Shown: piece by piece, positions 1-8,694 of the stretch
Position numbering within the stretch: the stretch's first letter is position 1
Layout of the letters: every line of letters starts with the position of its first letter
Assembly (NCBI GenBank): GCA_036749735.1
Contig: DAINXV010000003.1
Location: 124,001 to 188,000 of the forward strand
DNA from: Lawsonella sp012842085
Lineage (GTDB): Bacteria > Actinomycetota > Actinomycetes > Mycobacteriales > Mycobacteriaceae
DNA length: 64,000 nt
Direction of reading: 5' to 3'
Program-made: the position numbers and the translations under genes
The notes under the pieces: model-generated
The model's database searches: none
What the model saw: the letters and a program-made list of their open reading frames with translations, nothing else
What the model was told of the DNA's origin: nothing

Positions 1-680
1 TTATCGGCTTGGGCAGCGCGGATTTCTTCCTGGCTCAGCACATCCATACCCGCGGTGTAGGGATACTTTTCCCGCTCCGCTGGGTAGCTGGCGGCAGTCG
101 CTAGCCGCCGACCCTGACCAGAATAATCAGAACTATAGGTGTCCAACAGTGAAGCACTGCTGGGGGATTTGGGGCTGCGGCGCGGCGGTGCAATGTCGTC
201 GTGAACCGCCGGAATCCGTTGGGTGGGGTTGTCGGCAGTGTCGGGCCCGCTCGCACGATGCGGCCAGGCTTCTAATTTGTCGGCCGCTGACCAATCCGCG
301 TCTTGCACAATGTCGTTCCAGGAGAAAGAACTACTCGATCGTGCTGTTCGACGTTCTGCCGAATATTCGGTAGTGCGGTCTGACCGGCTTTCTGAAGTAC
401 GCCGGGAAGAGCGCTGCGCGGCGGGTGGAGTACTCGAAGCACGCGTGGGGCGCGAGGTACTCGAGGTGCTCGAATCCGCAACGCGCAACCGCCGCGGCAC
501 ATATTCGCTCGTGCCACTCTCGGCGGTCTTAGCCTCAGGCGCGGCATGGGATTGGGTGCGAGATTTAGCGTGCGAACCGGCGGACGTGGCCGACGACTCT
601 GTATCCTCAGAACCAGCCGTGTTGCCCATGCGAGCCATGAGTTCAGCAACGGTTAGTTTGCCGGAACTGCGGTCAGCCAT
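1..680 (-). CDS. Rv0497-like envelope protein, N-terminal part (cut by window edge)
   Basis: Open from an ATG at 680 to the window edge without a stop, so about 226 residues of the N-terminus are seen and the C-terminus is missing. The start has a strong ribosome binding site (AGGGAGGTGACG). The protein begins MADRSSGKLTVAELMARMG and continues as a long Ser/Thr/Arg/Pro-rich, low-complexity and probably disordered cytoplasmic stretch. No membrane segment is seen before the edge. The VAELMARMG start and the position just downstream of regX3 recall the M. tuberculosis Rv0497 family, in which a disordered N-terminus precedes membrane helices. That assignment is inference from context and composition. 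Function is unknown. Confidence 0.6.
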   Translation of the reverse strand, partial: MADRSSGKLTVAELMARMGNTAGSEDTESSATSAGSHAKSRTQSHAAPEAKTAESGTSEYVPRRLRVADSSTSSTSRPTRASSTPPAAQRSSRRTSESRSDRTTEYSAERRTARSSSSFSWNDIVQDADWSAADKLEAWPHRASGPDTADNPTQRIPAVHDDIAPPRRSPKSPSSASLLDTYSSDYSGQGRRLATAASYPAEREKYPYTAGMDVLSQEEIRAAQAD

Positions 681-763
681 CGTCACCTCCCTGTCAGCTA
701 TGCACAAATATCTACTAATAGCCTACCCATGAAGTAAAAATTGTGAAGACAGTTGAGGATACG

Positions 764-1450
764 CTAATTCTCGAACTTGTATCCCAGTCCACGAACCGTT
801 ACCAAATGCACCGGATTGGAAGGGTCTTCCTCAATCTTGGAGCGCAGCCGCTTCACGTGCACATCCAGGGTTTTAGTGTCTCCAACGTAGTCCGCACCCC
901 AGACGCGGTTAATAAGTTGCGCACGTGGCATCACACGGCCGGCGTTGCGCATCAGGAATTCCAGAAGATGGAATTCTTTCAGCGGCAACTGCACTTCTTC
1001 GCCCCGTACTGTCACCCGGTGGGCATCAACTTCCATCACCACCGGCCCAGCCTCCAGGGTTACCTCATCTGGGGCTTGGTTCTCGGCTGCGCGTTGACGG
1101 CGCAGGACGGCATTAATGCGGGCGATGAGTTCCCGGGATGAGTAGGGTTTGGTGACATAGTCATCAGCACCAATTTCGAGGCCTACCACGCGGTCAATCT
1201 CAGCATCGCGCGCAGTCACCATAATGATGGGAACATCGGAAACTTCGCGGATTTCTTTGCAGACCTGTTTACCGGATTTTCCAGGCAACATAACGTCTAG
1301 CAATACAAGATCGGGGTTGACGCGCGAAAACTTACGTAAAGCACTCACACCGTCCCCCACGATGTCCACCTCGAAGCCTTCCCGCTGCAGTAAAAATCCG
1401 AGCGGTTCAGCTAAAGAGATCTCATCTTCAACAATTAGAATTCGAGTCAT
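764..1450 (-). CDS. regX3: Response regulator RegX3 (OmpR family)
   Basis: A 228-residue two-domain response regulator. The receiver domain (about 1-118) has acidic residues E8/D9, phosphoacceptor D52 in LLDVMLPG, T79 and K101. The C-terminal winged helix (about 130-228) ends in the typical VRGLGYKFEN. It is the DNA-binding partner of the SenX3 kinase encoded just upstream; their frames overlap by 4 bp (ATGA), which implies translational coupling. In mycobacteria and corynebacteria this pair (SenX3-RegX3 or PhoR-like) controls the phosphate-starvation response. The order gpmA-senX3-regX3 is as in M. tuberculosis, which makes the assignment firm. Confidence 0.95.
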   Translation of the reverse strand: MTRILIVEDEISLAEPLGFLLQREGFEVDIVGDGVSALRKFSRVNPDLVLLDVMLPGKSGKQVCKEIREVSDVPIIMVTARDAEIDRVVGLEIGADDYVTKPYSSRELIARINAVLRRQRAAENQAPDEVTLEAGPVVMEVDAHRVTVRGEEVQLPLKEFHLLEFLMRNAGRVMPRAQLINRVWGADYVGDTKTLDVHVKRLRSKIEEDPSNPVHLVTVRGLGYKFEN

Positions 1451-2808
1451 TGCCTATTCTCCTGATTATTTTCTGTGGTAAGTAAGTTGTGGTCGGCAGC
1501 CGGCAAGAACCCCAAAGTGAACTCAGATCCTTCACCCAAGGTGCTCTTAAGCGACACTGCACCACCCATGTTGAGGGCAATCTGTTTCACAATGGCAAGC
1601 CCTAAACCGGTACCACCACTGTGACGCGACCGCGCCTTATCAACTCGGAAAAATCGTTCAAATACTCTCCGCACGTAGCGTGGTGCAATGCCGATACCTT
1701 CATCGGCGATACGGAGGGTATAAAGTTCTTGTTCATCTGCAACGGCATGACTGCGCGCAATAAAGCAGTTTGAACCGCGCATACTTTCCCGCAATTCACC
1801 CATGGTGGTGACACCACGCGTCACCGTCACCACAGACTCTGCGGGGGAATAGTGGATAGCGTTTTGAACAAGGTTGCTGAGCGCTAACACTATGAGCGAA
1901 TAGTCCCCCCACACTCGATAGCCGGAGGGTTCATCAGTATTTAGCTTCACATTGTATTTATGGGAGGAGCGCTGCGAACGCACAATAGCTTCGTTCACCA
2001 CATCGTCGAGATCAACTTCTTCTGGATCGGGAAGTTTCTCTGCTCCTTGGAGACGGGAAAGAGCCATGAGCTCGGACACGAGTTGAGAGAGCCGATCCGC
2101 CTCCGAATGCAGCTGGGTGGAGAAATGTTCCACCATCTCGGGATCAGAAGTATCAGCAGCTAGTGCTTCTGCCAACAAACTAATTGCGCCGACGGGAGTC
2201 TTCAGCTCATGGGAAACGTTGGCGACAAAGTCGCGGCGAGTTTTCTCCAACCGCGCCGACTCGGTGGCATCCACACAGTAAATAACCACTAGTTCAAAGT
2301 CGTTGCGGATAAGTTTGCTGGCTTCAATCGAAATGAGGGTGACGGGTTTGAAGATGCGGAACGGGGTGTGCGGTTTCAGGTCGAAGCGAACAACTTCGCC
2401 GCTTTTAAACACCTGATCCACAGTCGGCACAAGTTTTGGTTCCAGTTGATTACGGGAAGCCAAACCAAGCTGCTTGGCTTGCTCGTTCATGAGCAAAACA
2501 TGGTAATCCCGGTTTACTACCGCCATCCCAAAAGGTGCAGTGGCAAACAGAGCACGCAGGATACCGAGTTTTTCCGCTCCAATGTCGGCAAAAAGTTCCG
2601 CGCCCTTATCGAGATGGTCATGCTCTAGCGAAGCCATCGCCTGCTTATTTCTGGCGATTCTCTTTTCGGCTTCTTTTTTCTTGATGACATCGCGGTTTCG
2701 GCGTCGGATTTCTCTTTTGTCGGTAAAAAAATCTGACAGGACGAATCCCACAACGCCGCCAATAAGTAGTGCGGCTAGGATTTCGACAACTACCAGTAGA
2801 ACCGTCAC
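1447..2808 (-). CDS. senX3: Sensor histidine kinase SenX3
   Basis: A 453-residue membrane histidine kinase. One N-terminal hydrophobic segment (about 2-27) is followed by a basic linker, a PAS-like domain (about 78-180), a HisKA domain with phosphorylatable H200 in VSHELKTP, and an HATPase domain with NAIHYSP (N box), DEGIGIAP and GGTGLGLAIVKQ. It phosphorylates RegX3. About 30 extra residues lie between the N box and DEGIG compared with M. tuberculosis SenX3 as I recall it. The start is GTG at 2808: there is no Shine-Dalgarno, but TAGCAT lies 6 bases upstream, the pattern of a leaderless transcript. It is separated from gpmA by a terminator, so it has its own promoter. Confidence 0.93.
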   Translation of the reverse strand: MTVLLVVVEILAALLIGGVVGFVLSDFFTDKREIRRRNRDVIKKKEAEKRIARNKQAMASLEHDHLDKGAELFADIGAEKLGILRALFATAPFGMAVVNRDYHVLLMNEQAKQLGLASRNQLEPKLVPTVDQVFKSGEVVRFDLKPHTPFRIFKPVTLISIEASKLIRNDFELVVIYCVDATESARLEKTRRDFVANVSHELKTPVGAISLLAEALAADTSDPEMVEHFSTQLHSEADRLSQLVSELMALSRLQGAEKLPDPEEVDLDDVVNEAIVRSQRSSHKYNVKLNTDEPSGYRVWGDYSLIVLALSNLVQNAIHYSPAESVVTVTRGVTTMGELRESMRGSNCFIARSHAVADEQELYTLRIADEGIGIAPRYVRRVFERFFRVDKARSRHSGGTGLGLAIVKQIALNMGGAVSLKSTLGEGSEFTLGFLPAADHNLLTTENNQENRQ

Positions 2809-2912
2809 ATCCTCATGCTACGAAATTTACGTGGCCGTTCACCAAAAAATGCCAATCCCAAACCACTTAAATAGCTCAAAAACGTTAACTCTTCTTGTTT
2901 TTGTGTACTAAT

Positions 2913-2934
2913 GTTCATCATTTATTCATACTGG
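2913..2934. promoter_or_regulatory. Candidate PHO-box-like direct repeat upstream of senX3
   Basis: Two 11-base units, GTTCATCATTT and ATTCATACTGG, lie back to back about 105 bases upstream of the senX3 start. The 11-base period and GTTCA-type core resemble the direct-repeat boxes of actinobacterial PhoP-type regulators. A third GTTCACC copy sits near 2835. Autoregulation of senX3-regX3 is plausible, but this is motif matching by eye. Confidence 0.3.
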
Positions 2935-3050
2935 CGGTATTTGTTACTGGTATTAAAAAACACCAGGGTAATAGTGTGCTGCACCAAAATTGCGGCGAAA
3001 CAAAGCTGCATTGTTTCTGCAAATTTGAACACTGAACGAAATTTGGCATG

Positions 3051-3097
3051 AAAAAAGCAGGCAACCACCGTTCGGAGAGGGTGTGTTGCCTGCTTTT
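3051..3097 (-). terminator. Intrinsic terminator of gpmA
   Basis: GCAGGCAAC (3057-3065) pairs with GTTGCCTGC (3085-3093). On the minus strand the stem is followed by TTTTTT. It lies 10 bases after the gpmA stop and separates mshA-gpmA from senX3-regX3. Confidence 0.9.
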
Positions 3098-3106
3098 CAG
3101 TAAGTA

Positions 3107-3874
3107 CTACTTGTTACCCTGGGCAGCTACTGCAGCGGCACCGGCAGCAGCGGCTTCCGGATCCAGGTAGTCGCCACCGGGGTTGGTGACCTTCAACTCG
3201 CCATCATCGGCAAGTTCGAAGTTGTAAACCAGCGGGATACCGGTCGGGATGTTGAGCTCGGCAATATCTTCGTCGGAGATATTGTCCAGGTACTTCACCA
3301 TGGCACGCAGGGAGTTACCGTGGGCGGCAACCAGGACAGTCTTACCGTCCTTAAGATCCTGCTCAATGGATTCGTGGTAGTAGGGGACCAGACGATTCAC
3401 AACGTCCAGCAGGCACTCGGTGAGGGGAACCTCGTCGATGTCTGCGTAACGCGGATCACCGGTCTGGGAGTATTCGTTCTCGGGGTCGATCTGCGGCGGA
3501 GGAGTGTCGTAGGAGCGACGCCACAGCATGAACTGCTCGTCACCGTACTTATCCTTGATTTCCGCCTTGTTGAGTCCCTGCAGCTTGCCGTAGTGACGCT
3601 CGTTGAGGCGCCAGTCACGCACAACCGGAATCCAGTGCCGGTCAGCTGCATCCAGGGCAATCTGCGCAGTCTGAATGGCGCGACGGAGCAGGGAGGTGTA
3701 GAGGACGTCGGGCAGCAGGTTCTTCTCAACGAGAAGTTCGCCGCCACGCTTTGCTTCAGCCTCGCCCTTTTCAGTCAGATGAACGTCAACCCAGCCAGTG
3801 AACTGGTTGGAGGCGTTCCATTCGGACTGTCCGTGACGAAGCAGGATTAGAGTTCCAGGTTTGTTTTCAGCCAT
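3107..3874 (-). CDS. gpmA: 2,3-bisphosphoglycerate-dependent phosphoglycerate mutase
   Basis: A 255-residue cytoplasmic glycolytic enzyme interconverting 3- and 2-phosphoglycerate. LLRHGQSEWN near the N-terminus holds the phosphohistidine H14. LNERHYGKLQGLNK carries the catalytic Glu/Arg region, and VAAHGNSLRAMVKYL the second active-site histidine. Length matches the cofactor-dependent family, apart from a short Ala-rich tail. It lies 40 bp downstream of mshA and upstream of senX3, as in M. tuberculosis (gpm1, Rv0489). It has no clear Shine-Dalgarno, but CACAAT lies 6 bases before the ATG. Confidence 0.96.
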   Translation of the reverse strand: MAENKPGTLILLRHGQSEWNASNQFTGWVDVHLTEKGEAEAKRGGELLVEKNLLPDVLYTSLLRRAIQTAQIALDAADRHWIPVVRDWRLNERHYGKLQGLNKAEIKDKYGDEQFMLWRRSYDTPPPQIDPENEYSQTGDPRYADIDEVPLTECLLDVVNRLVPYYHESIEQDLKDGKTVLVAAHGNSLRAMVKYLDNISDEDIAELNIPTGIPLVYNFELADDGELKVTNPGGDYLDPEAAAAGAAAVAAQGNK

Positions 3875-3914
3875 GTCTCTATTGTGCCTGAATAACTACG
3901 ATTTAGAAAACGTG

Positions 3915-5192
3915 TTAAGAGTAATACTGCTCACGTGCTCGTTGGTAGCTCTTAATAAGCCCACGGGCAGTATGTACCCAGGAGAAATTGGAGGCATGGC
4001 CCGGCGCGGAAATAGCTAAACCAATCCGTAGCGCGTCATCATCCAGGACCTTCTCTAAAACGTCCGCCCAGCGTTGCGGGTCATGCCCATCTACTAGCAG
4101 CCCGCTCACGCCGTCATCCACAGCCAGCGACAATCCCCCCACATTGGCCGCCACTACTGCGGTACCACACGCCTGGGCTTCTAGTGCCACCAGCCCGAAG
4201 GATTCATTATGGGAGGGGACGGCGACGACATCGGCAGCCCGGAAAACTTCCACCAAATCATGGGGCGGCATGGGGCGGAAAAACTTCACGTGCGACGCTA
4301 TCCCGAGATCCCGTACCTGTTCCTCCAAGCGGGTGGGGCGATCCATTCCCGAACCGGAGGGGCCGCCCACGATCACAATGGTGAGGTTGCGGCCGGGACG
4401 ACGGCGGAAAAGTTCGCCTGCTGCCGCCACCAAAACATCGGGAGCTTTCAGGGGCTGGATGCGACCCACGAATGCCACTATCTGATCATCAACTCGCAGC
4501 CCCAATTTGCGGCGGGCTTCCTCGGTGGCACCAGGACCACCCGGTGTGAACAGGCTCAGATCCGCGCCTGGGGGAATCACATCAATTTTTTGGGATTCGG
4601 TATGGAGCAGCTTAACCAGTTCTTGTTTCTCCGCCGGGGTGTTGGCCGTCAACCGCGTTGCTTCCTGGGCTATACGAGCCTCCGCCTCCAACCGTTCTTG
4701 CGGTTCGGGGGTGTCACCCGCTGCCAAAGTGGCGTTTTTGACGGCAGCCACCGTGTGGAAAGTGTGCACCAGTGGAACCCGCCACCGGGGCGCAGCTAGC
4801 AAGCCGACTTGGCCGGACAGCCAGTAGTGGGAGTGAATGAGGTCAAAATATCCCGGCTCGTGACGGGCCTCTACTTGCATCACGCCATGGGCGAAACTGC
4901 AGAGTTCCTGGGGAAGATCATATTTGGTGAGACCTCCAAATGGGCCTGCGAGCACATGCCGAACCCGTACCCCCGGTTCCTCTTCTTCAATAGGGTCGCG
5001 GGAAGATTTGGTGGCGCGTGTAAAGATTTCCACTTCCACCCCACAACGCGCCAACTGCCGGGCAGTTTGCAGGATGAAAACGTTCATTCCGCCGGCATCC
5101 CCCATCCCAGGCTGGGCCAGTGGAGAGGTATGCATGGACAAAAGTGCCACGCGCCGCACTGGCTGGTGCAAAGAATGAGGTGAGGGACCCAT
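3915..5192 (-). CDS. mshA: D-inositol-3-phosphate glycosyltransferase MshA
   Basis: A GT-B fold (GT4) glycosyltransferase for the first step of mycothiol synthesis: transfer of GlcNAc from UDP-GlcNAc to inositol 3-phosphate. Recognisable stretches are LLSMHTSPLAQPGMGDAGGMN near the start, LIHSHYWLSGQVG, AFVGRIQPLKAPDVL and the nucleotide-sugar motif VPSHNESFGLVALEAQACG. From the ATG at 5192 it is 425 residues. An in-frame TTG at 5204 would add four residues; neither has a convincing Shine-Dalgarno, and ATG is preferred. The following gpmA is probably cotranscribed. Mycothiol restricts the organism to Actinobacteria. Confidence 0.93.
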   Translation of the reverse strand: MGPSPHSLHQPVRRVALLSMHTSPLAQPGMGDAGGMNVFILQTARQLARCGVEVEIFTRATKSSRDPIEEEEPGVRVRHVLAGPFGGLTKYDLPQELCSFAHGVMQVEARHEPGYFDLIHSHYWLSGQVGLLAAPRWRVPLVHTFHTVAAVKNATLAAGDTPEPQERLEAEARIAQEATRLTANTPAEKQELVKLLHTESQKIDVIPPGADLSLFTPGGPGATEEARRKLGLRVDDQIVAFVGRIQPLKAPDVLVAAAGELFRRRPGRNLTIVIVGGPSGSGMDRPTRLEEQVRDLGIASHVKFFRPMPPHDLVEVFRAADVVAVPSHNESFGLVALEAQACGTAVVAANVGGLSLAVDDGVSGLLVDGHDPQRWADVLEKVLDDDALRIGLAISAPGHASNFSWVHTARGLIKSYQRAREQYYS

Positions 5193-5328
5193 GCCCCTAT
5201 TCAACCGCAGAATTGGCGAAAAACACAGAAATCTTGCCGAGAAAAACCGTTTTTGGGGTGGCCTAGAAAAATATTTTGAAAAATTATTGCAACAAGTTCG
5301 CGATTCGCCTACCTGGGCAGTCGTTCAT

Positions 5329-5387
5329 TTACTTTTTAGTAACCCTGACCTGGGACGCGCCAATAAAATTTTATTACTTCTAAGTAA
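5329..5387. promoter_or_regulatory. Two near-identical palindromes between mshA and fadD
   Basis: TTACTTTTTAGTAA (5329-5342) and TTACTTCTAAGTAA (5374-5387) are both perfect inverted repeats and match at 12 of 14 positions. Their centres are 45 bp apart, in the AT-rich gap upstream of fadD. Paired copies of one palindrome are typical of a dimeric repressor such as a TetR-family fatty-acid regulator. The regulator is not identifiable here. Confidence 0.5.
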
Positions 5388-5447
5388 CAAATTTTGCCTG
5401 TAACGTACCTTTCAGTCATTTGAATCACACCGAAGAAACTGGTTGCT

Positions 5448-7244
5448 ATGAGTTCTTTTTTGCCTCCTAATGGAGAACCCTCGGAACGCCAAAAAATTTG
5501 GATTGGCTCTTACGAAGACGGTGTCCACTACCGGATGGATGGTCCGGTAAAGACTCTCGTTGATCTGTTCGACTACTCCATCTCCCACTGGGCGTCCAAT
5601 CAAGCCATTGACTTTTTCGGAGCCAAACTCACCTACGAAGAACTAGATGTTCTTGTTGATCGGTGTGCCGAAGGCCTGCGCCGCATGGGCGTTGCCAAAG
5701 GTGACCGGGTTGCAGTTCTGCTCCCCAACTGCCCCCAGGCCATCATCTCCTTCTTCGCTATCGTCCGTCTCGGCGCGGTGGTAGTGGAGCACAACCCGCT
5801 ATACACCACTAACGAGCTCGCGCACCCCTTCTACGATCACGGTGCCCGCGTCGCCATCGCCTGGGACAAAATCGCTCCCAACGTTGTGAAACTGCGCCGC
5901 ACCTCCGATCTTGAGAACGTGGTGTCCGTCAACCTCATCAACTCCCTTCCTTTGAAGCTGCGTCTCGCCCTCCGTCTTCCCATCAAGAAGACCCGCGAAC
6001 TGCGTGACACTCTGCATGGACCTGCTCCCCACACCTACCCGTGGGAGCGTCTCCTCGACCAGCCTCGTATTTCGGTGGATCATCCTCGCCCTAGTGTTGA
6101 GGACCCCGCACTGATGCTGTACACCTCTGGAACCACCGGCCGCCCCAAAGGCGTGGTTCTGACCCACTACAACCTGTACTGCGAATACCGCGTCTGCTGT
6201 CAGTGGATTAAGAACATGCGCCTGGGTGAGGAAGTTGTCCTCGCTACCCTGCCGATGTTCCACGCCTATGGCGTTATCGCGAACACCCTCATTGCCATTG
6301 GTGCTGGCGGAAAACTCATTCTGCTTCCCGCCCCCGAAATCAACCTCATTATGAATGTGTTCAAGAAGGAGGTACCGACTTTCGTACCCTCCGTACCTCC
6401 CATCTATGCGCGCATTCTGGAAGAGTCCAAGAAACGCGGCATCTCCATTAAGGGTGTCCGCCACTCCTTCTCCGGCGCCATGACCCTCCCCGCACCGCTG
6501 GTGCGCGAATGGGAGAAAGAAACCGGTGGCGTTATTTCGGAGGGCTACGGCCTCACCGAAACCTCCCCGGTTATTGCCGGTAACCCCATGAACACGAAGC
6601 TCAACCGCCCGGGTTCGGTGGGTCTGCCCTTCCCCGAAACCGAAATTCGCATTGTGGATACCCGCGATGGTGTCACCGAACTTGGTTTCAACGAACCAGG
6701 CGAGATTGTGGTGCGTGGACCGATGGTGTTCAAGGAGTACTACAACCTGCCGGAAGAGACCGAGAAGGCCATGAAGGGTGGCTGGTTCCACACCGGTGAC
6801 GTCGGCATTATGGAGCCCGACGGCTACATCACCATTGTTGACCGCCTGAAGGAAGTCGTTATTACTGGTGGCTTCAACGTGTACCCCTCCGAAGTTGAAG
6901 ACGCACTGCGCGACCACCCATCCGTCAAGGACTGTGTTGTTGTTGGTGTGAAGGCCGACAACGGTAAAGGCCGCGAGAAGGTTGCCGCTGGTGTCATCCT
7001 GGCGCACGGTGCTCGCCTCAACGAGGAAGAGTTGCGCGCCCACTGCCGCAAGACTCTTGCCCGCTACAAGATTCCGAAGCGCCTCATTGCAGTTGACGAA
7101 CTGCCCACCAACATGATGGGCAAGGTGCTACGCAAGGACGCTGCTGCGATCATCCAGGATTTGGTGCAGAAATACCCGGAGCCCACTGTTCCGGATAAGC
7201 ACAATCCGCGTGGCTCCCAGCTAGATGTGCGCGGCAAACTGTAA
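5448..7244 (+). CDS. Long-chain fatty-acid-CoA ligase (FadD family)
   Basis: A 598-residue ANL-superfamily enzyme that activates fatty acids to acyl-CoA through an acyl-adenylate. The P-loop-like motif YTSGTTGRPKG starts at residue 225. GYGLTETSPV is the A5 adenine motif, GWFHTGDVG with DRLKEVVITGGFNVYPSEVE is the linker and hinge, and PTNMMGKVLRKD holds the C-terminal catalytic lysine. Length is usual for FadD. It is transcribed away from mshA under the paired palindromes and ends at a terminator shared with murB. The Shine-Dalgarno is poor. Chain-length preference cannot be read from sequence. Confidence 0.9.
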   Translation: MSSFLPPNGEPSERQKIWIGSYEDGVHYRMDGPVKTLVDLFDYSISHWASNQAIDFFGAKLTYEELDVLVDRCAEGLRRMGVAKGDRVAVLLPNCPQAIISFFAIVRLGAVVVEHNPLYTTNELAHPFYDHGARVAIAWDKIAPNVVKLRRTSDLENVVSVNLINSLPLKLRLALRLPIKKTRELRDTLHGPAPHTYPWERLLDQPRISVDHPRPSVEDPALMLYTSGTTGRPKGVVLTHYNLYCEYRVCCQWIKNMRLGEEVVLATLPMFHAYGVIANTLIAIGAGGKLILLPAPEINLIMNVFKKEVPTFVPSVPPIYARILEESKKRGISIKGVRHSFSGAMTLPAPLVREWEKETGGVISEGYGLTETSPVIAGNPMNTKLNRPGSVGLPFPETEIRIVDTRDGVTELGFNEPGEIVVRGPMVFKEYYNLPEETEKAMKGGWFHTGDVGIMEPDGYITIVDRLKEVVITGGFNVYPSEVEDALRDHPSVKDCVVVGVKADNGKGREKVAAGVILAHGARLNEEELRAHCRKTLARYKIPKRLIAVDELPTNMMGKVLRKDAAAIIQDLVQKYPEPTVPDKHNPRGSQLDVRGKL

Positions 7245-7300
7245 CCAGACATTACTGCTGTTGAGCAGTTCTGTTTAAGGACGTCCGTCCTCCTATGAAC

Positions 7301-7336
7301 AAAGGAGCGGCTACCTGCGGGTAGCCGCTCCTTTTT
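7301..7336. terminator. Bidirectional terminator between fadD and murB
   Basis: AAAGGAGCGGCTAC (7301-7314) pairs perfectly with GTAGCCGCTCCTTT (7321-7334) around a 6-base loop, with T runs on the plus side and A-rich DNA before it. It sits between two convergent genes. Confidence 0.92.
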
Positions 7337-8621
7337 AGTGTTCTAAAGGTTTAAGGGCGCATCCAAAAAGCACCGGTTCGGGCACCAACTCCACTCCGAA
7401 CTGCTTCCACACCCCGTAGCGCACCTGCTCTGCCAGTTCAATCAGGTCAGAAGTCGTCGCTGTTCCCCGGTTGGTGAGGGCAAGTGTGTGGCGAGTACTC
7501 AGCCGCGCCGGCTTCCCGTCCCCCGGGTATCCCTTCTTGAAACCAGCCCGGTCAATCAGCCACGCTGCGGAAAGTTTCACGCCACCCCCGCCCGGGAACT
7601 GCGGCATCGTGTTCGGATCAATACCGGCTGCCGCCACCGCTTCCGTCACATGCCCCAAAAGACATTCGGAAACAATCGGGTTGGTGAAGAAAGAGCCGGT
7701 GGAATAGGTGTCCGGATCTGGCATGAACATGCCTTCACAGAACTCTATCCAAATACCTGACTTCTGGGGACTGCCCAACCCACCTGCTTCGGTGCCGGTA
7801 CCGCACACCAACATGCCTTTGCCGCGCCGCAGCTTCAACACTGTGTCACGCGCCTTCTCCACCCGCACCTGGCCCCCAATGGAGCACCCCAGTTGGCGAG
7901 CCAACTCACGGTAGCGGATAGGCGCAGAAAGTCCGCCCTTGCGGAGCCGGAACTCAACTGCCGTCACCACCGCCCGATTCGTGAATTTGAGGTTCGAGCG
8001 GCGGTAGCTGAGCTCCAGTTGATCCGCTCCCTCCCAGTTGATGGCGCCGGTGAGGCGATCAACCAGCTGCACCCGCTCCAGCACGGATTCCACTTCCACC
8101 CCATAAGCACCCACGTTTTGTACGGGGGTGGCGCCGACCTGTCCGGGAATACCCGACAGGCACTCCACCCCGCCCCAATCCTGGTAGACGGAAAACCGCA
8201 CAAAAGTATCCCAGTTCAGTCCCGCGGCAACCTGCACCGTCACCGACGTATCGTCTTCGGCGACCACCTGAACCCCCGGCTCCACAATGCGGCCTTCGGG
8301 AGAAATTTTTTCCTCTGTAGAGGTCGGCGGTACCTGCTGCAGCAGCACAACATCGTGGCGTTCCACACCTACGGTGGAGTCCCCCGCGATTAGGTTGGAA
8401 CCGCCCCCCAGGGTTAACAGCGGCACATCGTGTTCCAGCCCGGCGCGCACCACGGCGCTTACCTGTTGTGCCGTGTGGCAGCGGATGACCCCCAACGTCG
8501 GTGCCCCCACATGGGAGGTGGTGACGTCGGCGAACGCAACATCCGTTTCGACGGTTGCTCCAACTGCGGTGGCGGCTTGCCACAATTTTTCTAAAGCTGT
8601 GGCGGACACTTGTGCACTCAT
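7335..8621 (-). CDS. murB: UDP-N-acetylenolpyruvoylglucosamine reductase MurB
   Basis: FAD/NADPH enzyme making UDP-MurNAc for peptidoglycan. Visible motifs are LLTLGGGSNLIAG (FAD), SGIPGQVGATPVQNVGAYG, SYRRSNLKF, TGSFFTNPIVSE with the proton-donor serine, and AAWLIDRAGFKKG. From the ATG at 8621 it has 428 residues, about 60 longer than M. tuberculosis MurB as I recall. Most of the extra lies after GGGSNLI, as an insert of roughly 50 residues before VQVAAGLNWDTFV. The open frame extends upstream to 8747, but that would overlap the divergent gene. TATCCT 7 bases before the ATG at 8621 supports a leaderless start there. Confidence 0.93.
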   Translation of the reverse strand: MSAQVSATALEKLWQAATAVGATVETDVAFADVTTSHVGAPTLGVIRCHTAQQVSAVVRAGLEHDVPLLTLGGGSNLIAGDSTVGVERHDVVLLQQVPPTSTEEKISPEGRIVEPGVQVVAEDDTSVTVQVAAGLNWDTFVRFSVYQDWGGVECLSGIPGQVGATPVQNVGAYGVEVESVLERVQLVDRLTGAINWEGADQLELSYRRSNLKFTNRAVVTAVEFRLRKGGLSAPIRYRELARQLGCSIGGQVRVEKARDTVLKLRRGKGMLVCGTGTEAGGLGSPQKSGIWIEFCEGMFMPDPDTYSTGSFFTNPIVSECLLGHVTEAVAAAGIDPNTMPQFPGGGGVKLSAAWLIDRAGFKKGYPGDGKPARLSTRHTLALTNRGTATTSDLIELAEQVRYGVWKQFGVELVPEPVLFGCALKPLEH

Positions 8622-8694
8622 GGTTTCCAGGATACCCGCATCTGCCCTCCAGTCCGTTAGAGAGTGGGCTTTGAGGGCAGGTAGGCTCAAAGTT

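Noticed and set aside
5799..7043. Long open frame opposite fadD (414 codons)
   Set aside because: Antisense to a well-supported acyl-CoA ligase; no recognisable protein features.
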